In this document: positions 1 to 7,525 of the stretch, one piece after another | How positions within the stretch are numbered: the first letter of the stretch is position 1 | Layout: each line of letters opens with the position of its first letter | Assembly: GCA_039029315.1 (NCBI GenBank) | Contig: JBCCGK010000175.1 | Span: forward strand, 1-14,618 | DNA length: 14,618 bases | Direction: 5' to 3' | Source of the DNA: JBCCCJ01 sp039029315 | GTDB taxonomy: Bacteria; Bacteroidota; Bacteroidia; J057 | Position numbers and translations under genes: made by a program | Notes under the pieces: generated by a model | What the model saw: only the letters and a program-made list of their open reading frames with translations | Told to the model about the DNA's origin: nothing | Databases searched by the model: none

Positions 1-31
1 CCGAACAGCTTAACCCAAACCAAAAGGCTTA

Positions 32-187
32 ATGTATACGGAAATGAACTGTTCGAGAGAAGCATTTCTTGATTTACCCCAAGAAGTTGAGCGCATTCGC
101 AAAAAGTTGCGTAAAAACCGCCAAAATTCTAAGCCCAACTCACAAATCCACCCCAGTTTACCGAATTTTGGGGGCCAACTCGCCTAG
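32..187 (+). CDS. Doubtful small ORF, 51 residues
   Basis: An ATG at 32 opens 51 codons closed by TAG at 185-187. The product is hydrophilic and basic in the middle (residues 19-33 include VERIRKKLRKNRQ), followed by a Ser/Pro/Asn-rich tail ending FGGQLA. There is no signal peptide or membrane segment, and I recognise no family. An in-frame TAA lies 19 bp upstream, so it is not simply the tail of a longer frame within this window. It could be a genuine small protein, the 3' remnant of a decayed gene, or chance. The terminator at 335-360 is on the right strand to end its transcript, which is weak support. Confidence 0.25.
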   Translation: MYTEMNCSREAFLDLPQEVERIRKKLRKNRQNSKPNSQIHPSLPNFGGQLA

Positions 188-334
188 ACTGGTAAAAGTG
201 TATGGTAAAGAAATTTGAATTTCCATTTTGGCCAAAGTCAAAGTAAGAGACTGTTTGGCAATATGTACTGAGAATGTTTAGGGTGTGTGTTTTTCTCAGA
301 CAAAACTCTTAGCAATATTTACGGCAGTTTTTGT

Positions 335-360
335 AAAGTCCGATGGTTTCATCGGGCTTT
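335..360 (+). terminator. Rho-independent terminator hairpin
   Basis: AAAGTCCGATG (335-345) pairs with CATCGGGCTTT (350-360) across a GTTT loop, an 11-bp stem with one T-G wobble. A T-run follows on the plus strand (to 362, then GGTTTGTT). On the minus strand the U-tract is short (TTTAC), but the hairpin sits about 76 bp past the end of the sulfatase operon. It therefore probably ends that transcript and blocks plus-strand read-through. Confidence 0.8.
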
Positions 361-436
361 TTGGTTTGTTGGATCAACCATCCACATACTCCTGGTGGCG
401 TCAAGAAATTAGGGAAATAACATCCTCAACAGGCCT

Positions 437-1852
437 TCACCACTTCAGATCAGCGACCTGCTCGGCATTGCTTGTTGGGAGAAACTGCTGCAATTCCTTT
501 ATAAGCAGTTTGTAGGCTTTTTGGTCAGCCAGATTGTTCCACTCCTGGGGGTCCTGTTCATGATCATATAACTCTTCCGAACCATCTGCATAGTGAATGT
601 ATCGCCATCGATTGGTTCGGATGGCGTGATTTCCTTTACCATATGTCATCAGGGCGGGGGGAAATGGATCACTGGCCCCTTGAAGCAGAGGAAGAACGCT
701 TTTCCCATCCAAATCAGGTGGTTCGAATCCGCACAATTCTGCAAGTGTAGGATAGAGCACAGTCAGGTCAACGGGATGTTCTATGATCGTCTTTGGAGCG
801 ATTTGTCCTGGAGCAATGATGATCAGCGGGACATGAGTCGCTTTTTCCCAGAGAGCGAATTTTTCAATATGCTCCTTTTCGCCGAGATGGAAGCCGTGGT
901 CAGACCAAAGAACGATGATTGTATTGTCCTTGTATGGACTTTTATCCAAGGCTTCAATGACGCTCCCGACCATGTCATCCGCAAAAGACGCACAGGCCTG
1001 ATAGGCCTGTACAAATTCCCGATATGCTTTCGGCTTCTTTTGCAGGGCTGTGGTCATGCCTGTCCAGAACCATTTTTTCTCTTTCATGAGTTGGGCGGCT
1101 CCTGTCGGCAGATCGACCCAATCCTCCTCATTCAGCCTGGGCATTTCCAGCGAATCCATTGGATATTCATCAAAATAAGCTCGAGGCGCAAAGAAGGGAG
1201 AGTGTGGTTTGTAAATGCCTACATTGAGAAAAAAGGGGTGTGTATGATCTCTCTTTAAGAAGTCAATGGCAAACTGTGCTGTCTTGTAATCCCCAGTTGA
1301 TTCGAGCTGCTCTGGCCAGGGCCCCCAATCGGTATTGCGACTGCCGTATTCCGGCAGACCGTTCAGCTTTTGGGGAGGATAAGGTTTGTTGAGATTCATC
1401 AAGAGAAATTCGTCGAAGGAGGCCTGATCGTGATAGGCCCAATCCCGATGATGGTGAAAGATCTTTCCCGCACCTGCTACATAGTATCCCCGATCCATGA
1501 AGAATTGCTGAAGGGTTTTTGCCTTCGGTAAGGCTTTTCTCCAATCAGATTTGTTGCCATAAATCCCGGTTTTATGGGGACGAGTCCCGGTCATGACGGA
1601 TGCACGAGAGGGATTACAGGCTGGAGAGGAAGAATATGCATGAGAGAAAAATGCCCCGTGTTGCGCCAGTCCTTGAATGTTCGGCAGGCGAATGGGATGT
1701 TGTGCATCAAACAGGCGCGTCCAATCATTCAGATCATCTACCACAATGAACAAAATATTGGGGCTTTCGGGCTTCAGATTTACCTGTGCCCTCCCGCCAA
1801 GGCAAAGGATCTGCAAACAGGCAAGTCCGAATAGAATCTTCGAAAACATCAT
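437..1852 (-). CDS. Secreted S1-family sulfatase (iduronate-2-sulfatase-like)
   Basis: This predicted sulfatase of 471 residues hydrolyses sulfate esters, probably on a polysaccharide, outside the cytoplasm. A signal peptide covers about residues 1-23 (hydrophobic core, ending GGRAQ). The metal-site motif VVDDLND gives Asp39 and Asp40. The formylglycine motif is Cys79-Asn-Pro-Ser-Arg83, which must be oxidised by a maturase not present in this window. WSDHGFHLGEKEH supplies Asp318 and His319, and KATHVPLII is typical of the iduronate-2-sulfatase-like branch. The length is normal for S1 enzymes. It is the last gene of the operon, and its ATGATG start overlaps the TGA of the upstream sulfatase by 4 bp, which suggests translational coupling. 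Substrate specificity cannot be read from sequence alone. Confidence 0.95.
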   Translation of the reverse strand: MMFSKILFGLACLQILCLGGRAQVNLKPESPNILFIVVDDLNDWTRLFDAQHPIRLPNIQGLAQHGAFFSHAYSSSPACNPSRASVMTGTRPHKTGIYGNKSDWRKALPKAKTLQQFFMDRGYYVAGAGKIFHHHRDWAYHDQASFDEFLLMNLNKPYPPQKLNGLPEYGSRNTDWGPWPEQLESTGDYKTAQFAIDFLKRDHTHPFFLNVGIYKPHSPFFAPRAYFDEYPMDSLEMPRLNEEDWVDLPTGAAQLMKEKKWFWTGMTTALQKKPKAYREFVQAYQACASFADDMVGSVIEALDKSPYKDNTIIVLWSDHGFHLGEKEHIEKFALWEKATHVPLIIIAPGQIAPKTIIEHPVDLTVLYPTLAELCGFEPPDLDGKSVLPLLQGASDPFPPALMTYGKGNHAIRTNRWRYIHYADGSEELYDHEQDPQEWNNLADQKAYKLLIKELQQFLPTSNAEQVADLKW

Positions 1853-3318
1853 TTTTTTATCCTTTTCGATTGGGAGGGATTCATATATGCCTCATAGGGA
1901 ATCTCAATCCGTTGAATATTGGTATTCACAATGTCCTGAAACAATCGCTCGGCTACTGCTTTATCTATCAAAGGGTCACTGGTATTTATCTGCCAATCCT
2001 GAAGTGCTTGTTGAAGTCGTCTCAATTTTTTTCGGTAGCGGCGATCCTCTGCCAGATTATTCCACTCATGGGGGTCCTTCTTTAAATCATAGAGTTCGAA
2101 TTCTGGAGGATGCTTCATGCGCGCATAGGCCGTGCGAATATCTGCCTCAGCCGATTGAATGAGTTCCTCCATTCCCTCAAACTTGAAATGATTGATGGTA
2201 AATTGATACCCCGGATTCTCTTCTTCGAATACCAAATTATGAATCAATTTGTAGCGCTTGTCTCGAACAGCTCTTTGGGGGTAGGGATTATGATTTGAGT
2301 GGACATGGTATTGGGCAAATAAATAAGTCCTTTCAAATTCTCCTGTTCCTTGCAAAATGGGCATCAAGGATTTTCCTGGCAATTGTTTCGGTATGTTTGC
2401 CCCGATAAGGTCCAAAAAGGTCGGATACAGATCGATGGTATTGACTAGGTTCTTGGCAACCGCCTTGCTAAGCACTCCCCCAGCCTGATATGAAATAATC
2501 ATCGGAATTCTCAGTCCGCCTTCATAACAGGTTCTTTTGCCCCGGATGATGTCAGCTCCGTGATCACCAATGTACACGATGAAGGTATTGTCATATTTGC
2601 CGGAAGCACGCAAGCCCTCCAGCAATTGGCCTACGAGATGGTCGAGGCGCATCATACAATTGTAGTAGTTGGCGGTTTCTTCCCGAAGGCGGGCATTGTC
2701 CAGGCCGATGTAAGGCAAGGGAGGCACTTCACCCGGCTGAATCAGACTATCAGGCATTCCATCCACCTGAGCAGTAAAAGGCCGGTGCGCATCCGGAAAG
2801 TTGACTTGTAAATAAAAGGGTTGTTCGGAGGCTTCAAAAAAGTCGCGTGCATGATCGATATACCGCTGCTGGTCTTTCCGGGCGAAATTGGAGCCTGGAA
2901 TTTCTGCAACATCAAAAGCAAAAGCTGATGTGGGATTGATGTGCAATTTGCCAATGATGCCGGTTCGGTATCCAGCTTGTTTGAGGTGATTGACCAAATT
3001 TTGCGGCTGAGAATGCTCATACATATGGTACTTCCAGGTAGCCAAACCGATCTGGCCGTTTTGATGTGGATATAGCCCAGTCAGGAAAGCAGCCCTTGAA
3101 GGGGAACAACCAGCCTGTGGCACGTAGGCATTGGCAAAACGGACTCCTTCTTCAGCCAAGCGATCCAGATGCGGGCTAGATACTGGTGCTCCATAACAGC
3201 CCAGAGCAGGGCCATTGTCCTCTGATACGATGAAGAGGATATTGGGCGGTTGAGCGTGTATTTGACAGGTGAACAATGTACCAATCAATGCCCCTAACAT
3301 TTGAATGAAATGTCTCAT
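1849..3318 (-). CDS. Secreted S1-family sulfatase (sulfamidase/S1_8-like)
   Basis: This 489-residue sulfatase is the third gene of the operon. I chose the ATG at 3318 because it puts a clean signal peptide first (MRHFIQMLGALIGTLFTCQIHAQ). The frame stays open upstream through an ATG at 3357 to a TTG at 3381, which would bury the signal. Glu33-Asp34 in ILFIVSEDNGP form the first metal-ligand pair; the SEDNGP version is common in the heparan N-sulfatase-like branch. Cys71-Ser-Pro-Ser-Arg75 is the formylglycine motif, and GDHGAD gives Asp252 and His253. RGKRTCYEGGLRIPMI also fits this branch. The C-terminal half carries the usual FELYDLKKDPHEWNNL motif. It lies 89 bp downstream of the previous sulfatase and overlaps the next by 4 bp. 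Confidence 0.95.
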   Translation of the reverse strand: MRHFIQMLGALIGTLFTCQIHAQPPNILFIVSEDNGPALGCYGAPVSSPHLDRLAEEGVRFANAYVPQAGCSPSRAAFLTGLYPHQNGQIGLATWKYHMYEHSQPQNLVNHLKQAGYRTGIIGKLHINPTSAFAFDVAEIPGSNFARKDQQRYIDHARDFFEASEQPFYLQVNFPDAHRPFTAQVDGMPDSLIQPGEVPPLPYIGLDNARLREETANYYNCMMRLDHLVGQLLEGLRASGKYDNTFIVYIGDHGADIIRGKRTCYEGGLRIPMIISYQAGGVLSKAVAKNLVNTIDLYPTFLDLIGANIPKQLPGKSLMPILQGTGEFERTYLFAQYHVHSNHNPYPQRAVRDKRYKLIHNLVFEEENPGYQFTINHFKFEGMEELIQSAEADIRTAYARMKHPPEFELYDLKKDPHEWNNLAEDRRYRKKLRRLQQALQDWQINTSDPLIDKAVAERLFQDIVNTNIQRIEIPYEAYMNPSQSKRIKK

Positions 3319-3407
3319 CTGTATGTGGTTCAAACAATGGTCTTTGCCGAGGCTCATTCTTTTCTGAGATAATAGCTCCAATCAGATTTCCGGACCCACA
3401 TTCATCA

Positions 3408-4895
3408 TCAGGGATCAATGGTTTTCTCAAACTCTGGATAAATCTTAAATAGCCGCTTCCTGATTTTTTTTTCTTTCTCCCTGTTTTCATAGACAAACAA
3501 AAGCGGATCAGCGTATTCTTCCATCCAATTCTTCATGTGGCGTCGCATGTTCTCAATATCCGTTGCATAGGCTGGATCTGAGATGAGGTTGTTCAAACAA
3601 TCCGGATCTTCTTTGATATCATAAAACTCTTCAGGAGGACGTTTGCGAAAGGCCTGAACCCTGTTTCTGACTGCTTCATTTGTTTTGGCTGCTTCTTCCA
3701 TCGCTTCCATGCTGATGCCTTCATTATTGGTATAGTGTACCACTTTGGTATAAGCCCAGGCATTGAAGATATAGATATGGTCCCGGCTTTGAACCGATCG
3801 CATAGGACTGGCATTGGACCGCAATGGCATGGATTTGCCAGAGTGTTTGTTATCGATTTGGGTAAAAACGTAGTCATCTTTTTGTTGCTCGACTCCTTTG
3901 TACAAGGACAATCGGGATTGACCGTCAAGCGGTGCATCTAAAGATATCCCAAGTGCCTCCAGAATGGTTGGATAGAAATCAACACCTGAAATAAGATGCT
4001 CATCATTGACAGTTCCTGCTTCGATGATGCCCGGCCATCGTACAATCCAGGGCGTTCTGCTACTTGCATGATAATTATCACATTTCGCAAATGGCAGCGC
4101 AATCCCATTATCGGACATGAATACAACAAGGGTATTGTCCTTATTCCCACTCTCTTCCAGGGCCTGCATCACTTTGCCGAAGGTATCATCCAGCCGTCTG
4201 GTCGAATTGTAATAATAGCTCAACTCTCGTCTCACATCCGGCAAATCCGGCAAAAATCCGGGAACCACAATTTCCTCCGGACTATAGATGCGAGAGGGTG
4301 CCTTCATTCCATGCTTAAGCTCCTGTCCGGGAACAAAGAAGGGGCGATGAGGATCATCAGAATTCACCATGAAATAGAAAGGTTTCCCCTCATCCTTGGC
4401 CGTCTGGAAGAAATCTTTTGCCCGCTGATAGTATAAATCAGGATTTCTGCCATCCCCCAATTGTTTTCTCTTATAGACATAATCCCATTCAAAGGACGCT
4501 TTGGGCGTAGAATGATCAACCTTGCTCAAGATGCCCAACTGATATCCATGATCACGCAGCAGCTCCATGATCATGGGCGTTTTGCATTCAGGCGACATTT
4601 TCATAAAGCCCATGATTCCGCTATTGTGTCCGTATAAGCCTGTCGCCAGAATTCCCCGACTAGGCGCACAGATGGAGTTATTGACATAGGCATGGGTGAA
4701 TCGCAGGCCCTCTGAGGCAAACTTGTCAATATTGGGAGAGATGTCCTCCACAGTCCCTCCATAACAGCCCAGGGAATTTTTATCCAAATCATCGGCTGTA
4801 AACAACAGAATGTTGATCGGTTTTTGTGTGTAAGCCCTAACACTCGAAAGCAGGGCAAGCACAATCATGATGATGACTTTCATTTCAATGTTCAT
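3408..4895 (-). CDS. Secreted S1-family sulfatase, second gene of the operon
   Basis: This 495-residue sulfatase starts at the ATG at 4895; ATG 4883 is an equally good alternative and gives 491 residues. Both place the signal peptide core (MKVIIMIVLALLSSVRA) at the N terminus. The frame is open back to a TTG at 4985 inside the GH43-like gene's end, but that extension is basic and polar and unlikely to be used. Asp35-Asp36 (FTADDLD) bind metal, Cys76-Ala-Pro-Ser-Arg80 is the formylglycine site, and MSDNGIALPF gives Asp262 and Asn263. RTPWIVRWPG and the C-terminal EEFYDIKEDPDCLNNL are typical sulfatase segments. It diverges clearly from its two sulfatase neighbours, so the three probably act on different positions or linkages of one glycan (inference). 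Confidence 0.95.
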   Translation of the reverse strand: MNIEMKVIIMIVLALLSSVRAYTQKPINILLFTADDLDKNSLGCYGGTVEDISPNIDKFASEGLRFTHAYVNNSICAPSRGILATGLYGHNSGIMGFMKMSPECKTPMIMELLRDHGYQLGILSKVDHSTPKASFEWDYVYKRKQLGDGRNPDLYYQRAKDFFQTAKDEGKPFYFMVNSDDPHRPFFVPGQELKHGMKAPSRIYSPEEIVVPGFLPDLPDVRRELSYYYNSTRRLDDTFGKVMQALEESGNKDNTLVVFMSDNGIALPFAKCDNYHASSRTPWIVRWPGIIEAGTVNDEHLISGVDFYPTILEALGISLDAPLDGQSRLSLYKGVEQQKDDYVFTQIDNKHSGKSMPLRSNASPMRSVQSRDHIYIFNAWAYTKVVHYTNNEGISMEAMEEAAKTNEAVRNRVQAFRKRPPEEFYDIKEDPDCLNNLISDPAYATDIENMRRHMKNWMEEYADPLLFVYENREKEKKIRKRLFKIYPEFEKTIDP

Positions 4896-4981
4896 ATGTG
4901 TGATTTCCAGGAAGTTGAGTCTATTTTCGGAGATGGCGAGATGCTTATTTCGGGCCCTAATCCCAAACTTGATGAATGGTC

Positions 4982-6001
4982 TCAAAATAATTTCCCTTCC
5001 AGTTTCAAATGATCCCCCATATCCTTAAGCTTGTACAATTGCATTCGTTCCTCCGGGCTGGTATTGGGATGATGTACAGCCAGAACCAATTGTCCTTCCA
5101 GACTGGTAAACATACTTGCATGAAGGCCGCCTTTTTTGATCAGAGGTTCTGCATGATGCTTCCATGGTCCTTTGATACCCCCGCTCTCAGATAAGGCTAT
5201 CCCAATGGCATTGTCCTCTTCGCCTCTGCTGGACCAAATCATCAGGAGCTGACCGGTTTTGCTTTTGTAGAGGAAACAACCATCTGTCATATAGCCGGAC
5301 CCATCCGGCATTGGATGAACCCAAGGTGCCTCGGAACCTTTGAAAAGAACCTGATTGTCTCCTTTTACTGCCGAAAGATCATCTTCCAGCGCTATGAGAT
5401 CCATTGTGCCATCATAGGCCTGTGTCCATTCATGGCAATAGAGCATGTAAGGTTGGCCATTTTCTTCCCAAAATGTTCCATCGATTGTCATCCAATCGAT
5501 ATTTGTATGTGCTCTGTTTGCAAAGGGTTTGAAAGGACCAGTTGGAGCATCTGAAACCAGGATTTGACTCCCTCTTTTGTTATAGATAGGCCTTTTGACA
5601 GACCTGATCTGTGAAGGAGGTTCGAGTGTGTCCGGGGAAGTGAAGGTAACGAACAAATAATATTTGCCCTGGTAGGAATGAACCTCGGGTGCCCAAACAT
5701 ATTTTTGTCCCCAAAACTCATCAGAAGCCCGAAATACAATCTGTGCTTGCGCCCAGTGCTGTAAGTCTTTGCTGGTATAGACTTCTACCCCTTGTCCTTC
5801 TTCTTTGGTTCGATTGTCAATAGAGGCGTATAAGTAATAGGTTCGACTTTCCTGATCCACAAGGATGAATGGGTCTCGAACATGAATATCCGCTGATGGA
5901 ATGCTCTGAATGCTGGGATCCAAGGCATGTTGCTCAGTATTCTTTGTGGAACATGAAAGCATAATGAGCATGGCAAAAAACAGAAGGAATTCGAATTTCA
6001 T
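4982..6001 (-). CDS. Glycoside hydrolase family 43-like lipoprotein
   Basis: This 339-residue protein is the first gene of the sulfatase operon. The N terminus MKFEFLLFFAMLIMLSC is a lipoprotein-type signal with Cys17 as the likely lipidation site, placing the enzyme at the cell envelope. The five-bladed propeller hallmarks of GH43 are visible: Asp43 in VRDPFI as general base, Asp174 in TIDGTFW as pKa modulator and Glu224 in SEAPWVHP as general acid. YVWAPEVH (101-108) and the late GGLHASMF/LAVHHPN segment also match the clan. Family members cleave arabinose, xylose or galactose side chains; the exact sugar is unknown here. The start at 6001 is about 50 bp below a good promoter candidate (6058-6089). 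The gap to the next sulfatase is about 86 bp. Confidence 0.9.
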   Translation of the reverse strand: MKFEFLLFFAMLIMLSCSTKNTEQHALDPSIQSIPSADIHVRDPFILVDQESRTYYLYASIDNRTKEEGQGVEVYTSKDLQHWAQAQIVFRASDEFWGQKYVWAPEVHSYQGKYYLFVTFTSPDTLEPPSQIRSVKRPIYNKRGSQILVSDAPTGPFKPFANRAHTNIDWMTIDGTFWEENGQPYMLYCHEWTQAYDGTMDLIALEDDLSAVKGDNQVLFKGSEAPWVHPMPDGSGYMTDGCFLYKSKTGQLLMIWSSRGEEDNAIGIALSESGGIKGPWKHHAEPLIKKGGLHASMFTSLEGQLVLAVHHPNTSPEERMQLYKLKDMGDHLKLEGKLF

Positions 6002-6057
6002 TTTTTATCTGCTTTTGGTTGGACAATCGTCAGTTCCATTTTCAGGGTCGGGGTTGT

Positions 6058-6089
6058 TCAATATACAATTTCTTGGGATTGTTCCTCAA
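6058..6089 (-). promoter_or_regulatory. Minus-strand promoter candidate for the GH43/sulfatase operon
   Basis: On the minus strand, TTG (6089-6087) is followed after 21 nt by TATATTGA (6065-6058), close to the Bacteroidota -33 TTG / -7 TAnnTTTG consensus. The element lies in the left arm of an 11-bp inverted repeat. A start site near 6050 would give a leader of about 50 nt. Confidence 0.5.
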
Positions 6090-6147
6090 GGTCAGCTTCC
6101 TCATCTTCAAGCAATTATTGCGTATCATCCAATCGCAATTGTATATT
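6060..6147. repeat. Perfect 11-bp inverted repeat between divergent genes
   Basis: AATATACAATT (6060-6070) is exactly mirrored by AATTGTATATT (6137-6147), with 66 bp between the arms. Both arms supply the -7 region of opposite promoters, and the TTG -33 elements (6087-6089 and 6118-6120) are also placed symmetrically about 6103/6104. The interior otherwise shows no symmetry. A smaller repeat, ATTGCG (6117-6122) and CGCAAT (6134-6139), lies inside the plus-strand promoter and could be an operator. Confidence 0.75.
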
Positions 6148-6149
6148 TA
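6118..6149 (+). promoter_or_regulatory. Plus-strand promoter candidate for the ThuA gene
   Basis: TTG (6118-6120), a 21-nt spacer and TATATTTA (6142-6149) match the Bacteroidota -33/-7 pattern at 7 of 8 -7 positions. The expected start near 6155 leaves a leader of about 65 nt before the ATG at 6221. The spacing is identical to the minus-strand partner. Confidence 0.55.
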
Positions 6150-6220
6150 GGCGAAAGGCTTGGATAACAACTAAGGATATTCAGGCATAATTCCTAAAAC
6201 CAATCATACGGAAAAGAACA

Positions 6221-7255
6221 ATGACTGTATTGAAACCCCTTTTTCAACTTATCGGCCTAATTGGTCTGATCCTTCTGACCATCCTCCCATCGCAAGCCCA
6301 GGTTGCGCCAGAGCCTCCTGATCCCCCCAAGCAGAGTACAATCGAATCCATTCTGGCCAAAGCACCGCAGATCTCTGAAGATGATCTGGAGGATTTGCAC
6401 ATTGTTCTGCTTGCTGGAAAGAAAGATCATGGATTGAATGAGCATGATTATCCACTTTGGCAGAAGAGATGGTCATTGCTTCTGGGCGGTGAGAAAAGTA
6501 GGAGTGAAGCAAGTCAGGTAAACACATATGGTGCCGCTAACAAGGTTGAGAGCGAAGAGTTGAACGCTGGTGCGGCTAAGGTCACCGTCTCCACAGCCTG
6601 GGATTGGCCTACAGAACAACAATTCGAACAAGCAGATCTGATCGTCGCTTTTGCGGCCATAAGCTGGACCAGGGAAAGGAATGTAGAACTGGAAGCTTTC
6701 CTATCTGAGGGAGGTGGTTTTGTGGTTATCCATATGGCTTGCGTAGTCGGGGATGGCGTCGATCTTGATGACGAAGTTGTGGATATGATCGGCTTGACCT
6801 GGAATTGGGATACAACGAGGTGGCGCCATGGTCCCATGAATCTTGACATTGCCCAACAAGATCACCCTATATGTTTGGGACTTCCCAAACAGCTATACTT
6901 CATGGATGAAGCCTATTGGCCTTTGTATGGAGATCGTTCGCGTGTGAACACCATTGCTACTTCGAAAGAAAGTACGGAGAATTTTGCCCTTCGAAAGCCA
7001 GACGGCAGTCTGGATTTCAGCAATATGGGAACTATTCAACAAAAATGGCCGGAAGAACCCACCAAGGATGAACCCATCTTCTGGACTTATGAATATGGCA
7101 AAGGACGAGCGTATGGATGTATTTTGGGCCACTATATGTGGACCTTTGACGATCCCTATTTCCGAATCCTGATGCTCCGAGGGATGGCCTGGGCTGCTGG
7201 GGAATCCCCCTATCGCCTGGATCCGCTTGTTTTGCGTGGCGCTACAGTCAAGTGA
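6221..7255 (+). CDS. Secreted ThuA-domain (trehalose-utilisation-like) protein
   Basis: This protein has 344 residues, with a signal peptide at 1-27 (hydrophobic core, ending PSQAQ) and a Pro-rich linker (APEPPDPP). The rest is one ThuA domain, a class I glutamine-amidotransferase-like fold. HIVLLAGKKDHGLNEHDYP (about 61-79) is the family's first strand-loop; ADLIVAFAAISWT, GGGFVVIHMACVVG and PIFWTYEYGKGRAYGCILGH follow in the expected order, and the GMAWAAGES ending is typical. ThuA proteins are tied to metabolism of 3-keto or other oxidised sugars in some bacteria. The exact reaction of secreted members is not established, so the role here is inferred. It is transcribed divergently from the GH43/sulfatase operon and lies 270 bp before the dehydrogenase-azurin gene. 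A weak GGAAAAG precedes the start. Confidence 0.88.
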   Translation: MTVLKPLFQLIGLIGLILLTILPSQAQVAPEPPDPPKQSTIESILAKAPQISEDDLEDLHIVLLAGKKDHGLNEHDYPLWQKRWSLLLGGEKSRSEASQVNTYGAANKVESEELNAGAAKVTVSTAWDWPTEQQFEQADLIVAFAAISWTRERNVELEAFLSEGGGFVVIHMACVVGDGVDLDDEVVDMIGLTWNWDTTRWRHGPMNLDIAQQDHPICLGLPKQLYFMDEAYWPLYGDRSRVNTIATSKESTENFALRKPDGSLDFSNMGTIQQKWPEEPTKDEPIFWTYEYGKGRAYGCILGHYMWTFDDPYFRILMLRGMAWAAGESPYRLDPLVLRGATVK

Positions 7256-7328
7256 GAATTTGAGATCTCGACGTATTGTAAAGCTGGACAGAGGCTAGTT
7301 GCCTTTCCAATCTCGTCCGAGGAACTGT

Positions 7329-7469
7329 ATGAGCTGGAATGATGGGGGCTTTAGTTACAACCTACCATTATTCGAAGTGCTTCTCAAGTACCAAAATCGA
7401 TCGATACAGTTCTTCAACCATGATGGCTATGAAGCCTTGCATGTTTCGAGCAAGAATAAGAATGATTGA
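7329..7469 (+). CDS. Doubtful small ORF, 46 residues
   Basis: ATG at 7329 opens 46 codons (beginning MSWNDGGFSYNLPLFEVLLK) and ends with TGA at 7467-7469. The residue mix looks protein-like, with alternating aromatic and hydrophobic positions, and upstream the frame is closed by TAG at 7296. I recognise no family. The opposite strand also has a plausible-looking short frame here, so chance is a real possibility. The 270-bp gap otherwise holds only short palindromes (GAGATCTC near 7262; ATCGATCGAT at 7397-7406) and no clear promoter or terminator. Confidence 0.2.
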   Translation: MSWNDGGFSYNLPLFEVLLKYQNRSIQFFNHDGYEALHVSSKNKND

Positions 7470-7525
7470 CCTACCTGTGGTCTTATCTGGCAATTCACCC
7501 TTCTATGTAAACAAAATGGCCGTTT

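Larger units (their letters stand above)
1..436. other. Mostly non-coding left flank
   Basis: Apart from one doubtful 51-codon ORF (32-187) and a hairpin terminator (335-360), I see no gene here. A frame entering from the left edge closes with TAA at 11-13, so the tail of another gene could lie there, but four codons are too few to judge. A perfect 10-bp palindrome, TTTGGCCAAA, lies at 227-236. The stretch at 244-254 (TAAGAGACTGT) resembles the sequence at 14389-14399 upstream of the IS5-type transposase and may be an old insertion-sequence end. Confidence 0.5.

Noticed and set aside
593..1258. 221-codon open frame on the plus strand
   Set aside because: It lies wholly antisense to the first-described sulfatase, whose motifs are unmistakable, and its product shows no family features.
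1677..2162. 161-codon open frame on the plus strand
   Set aside because: Antisense across the junction of two sulfatase genes with no recognisable protein features.
4896..4985. N-terminal extension of the sulfatase to a TTG at 4985
   Set aside because: It would bury the signal peptide behind 30 polar residues and uses a rare start codon.
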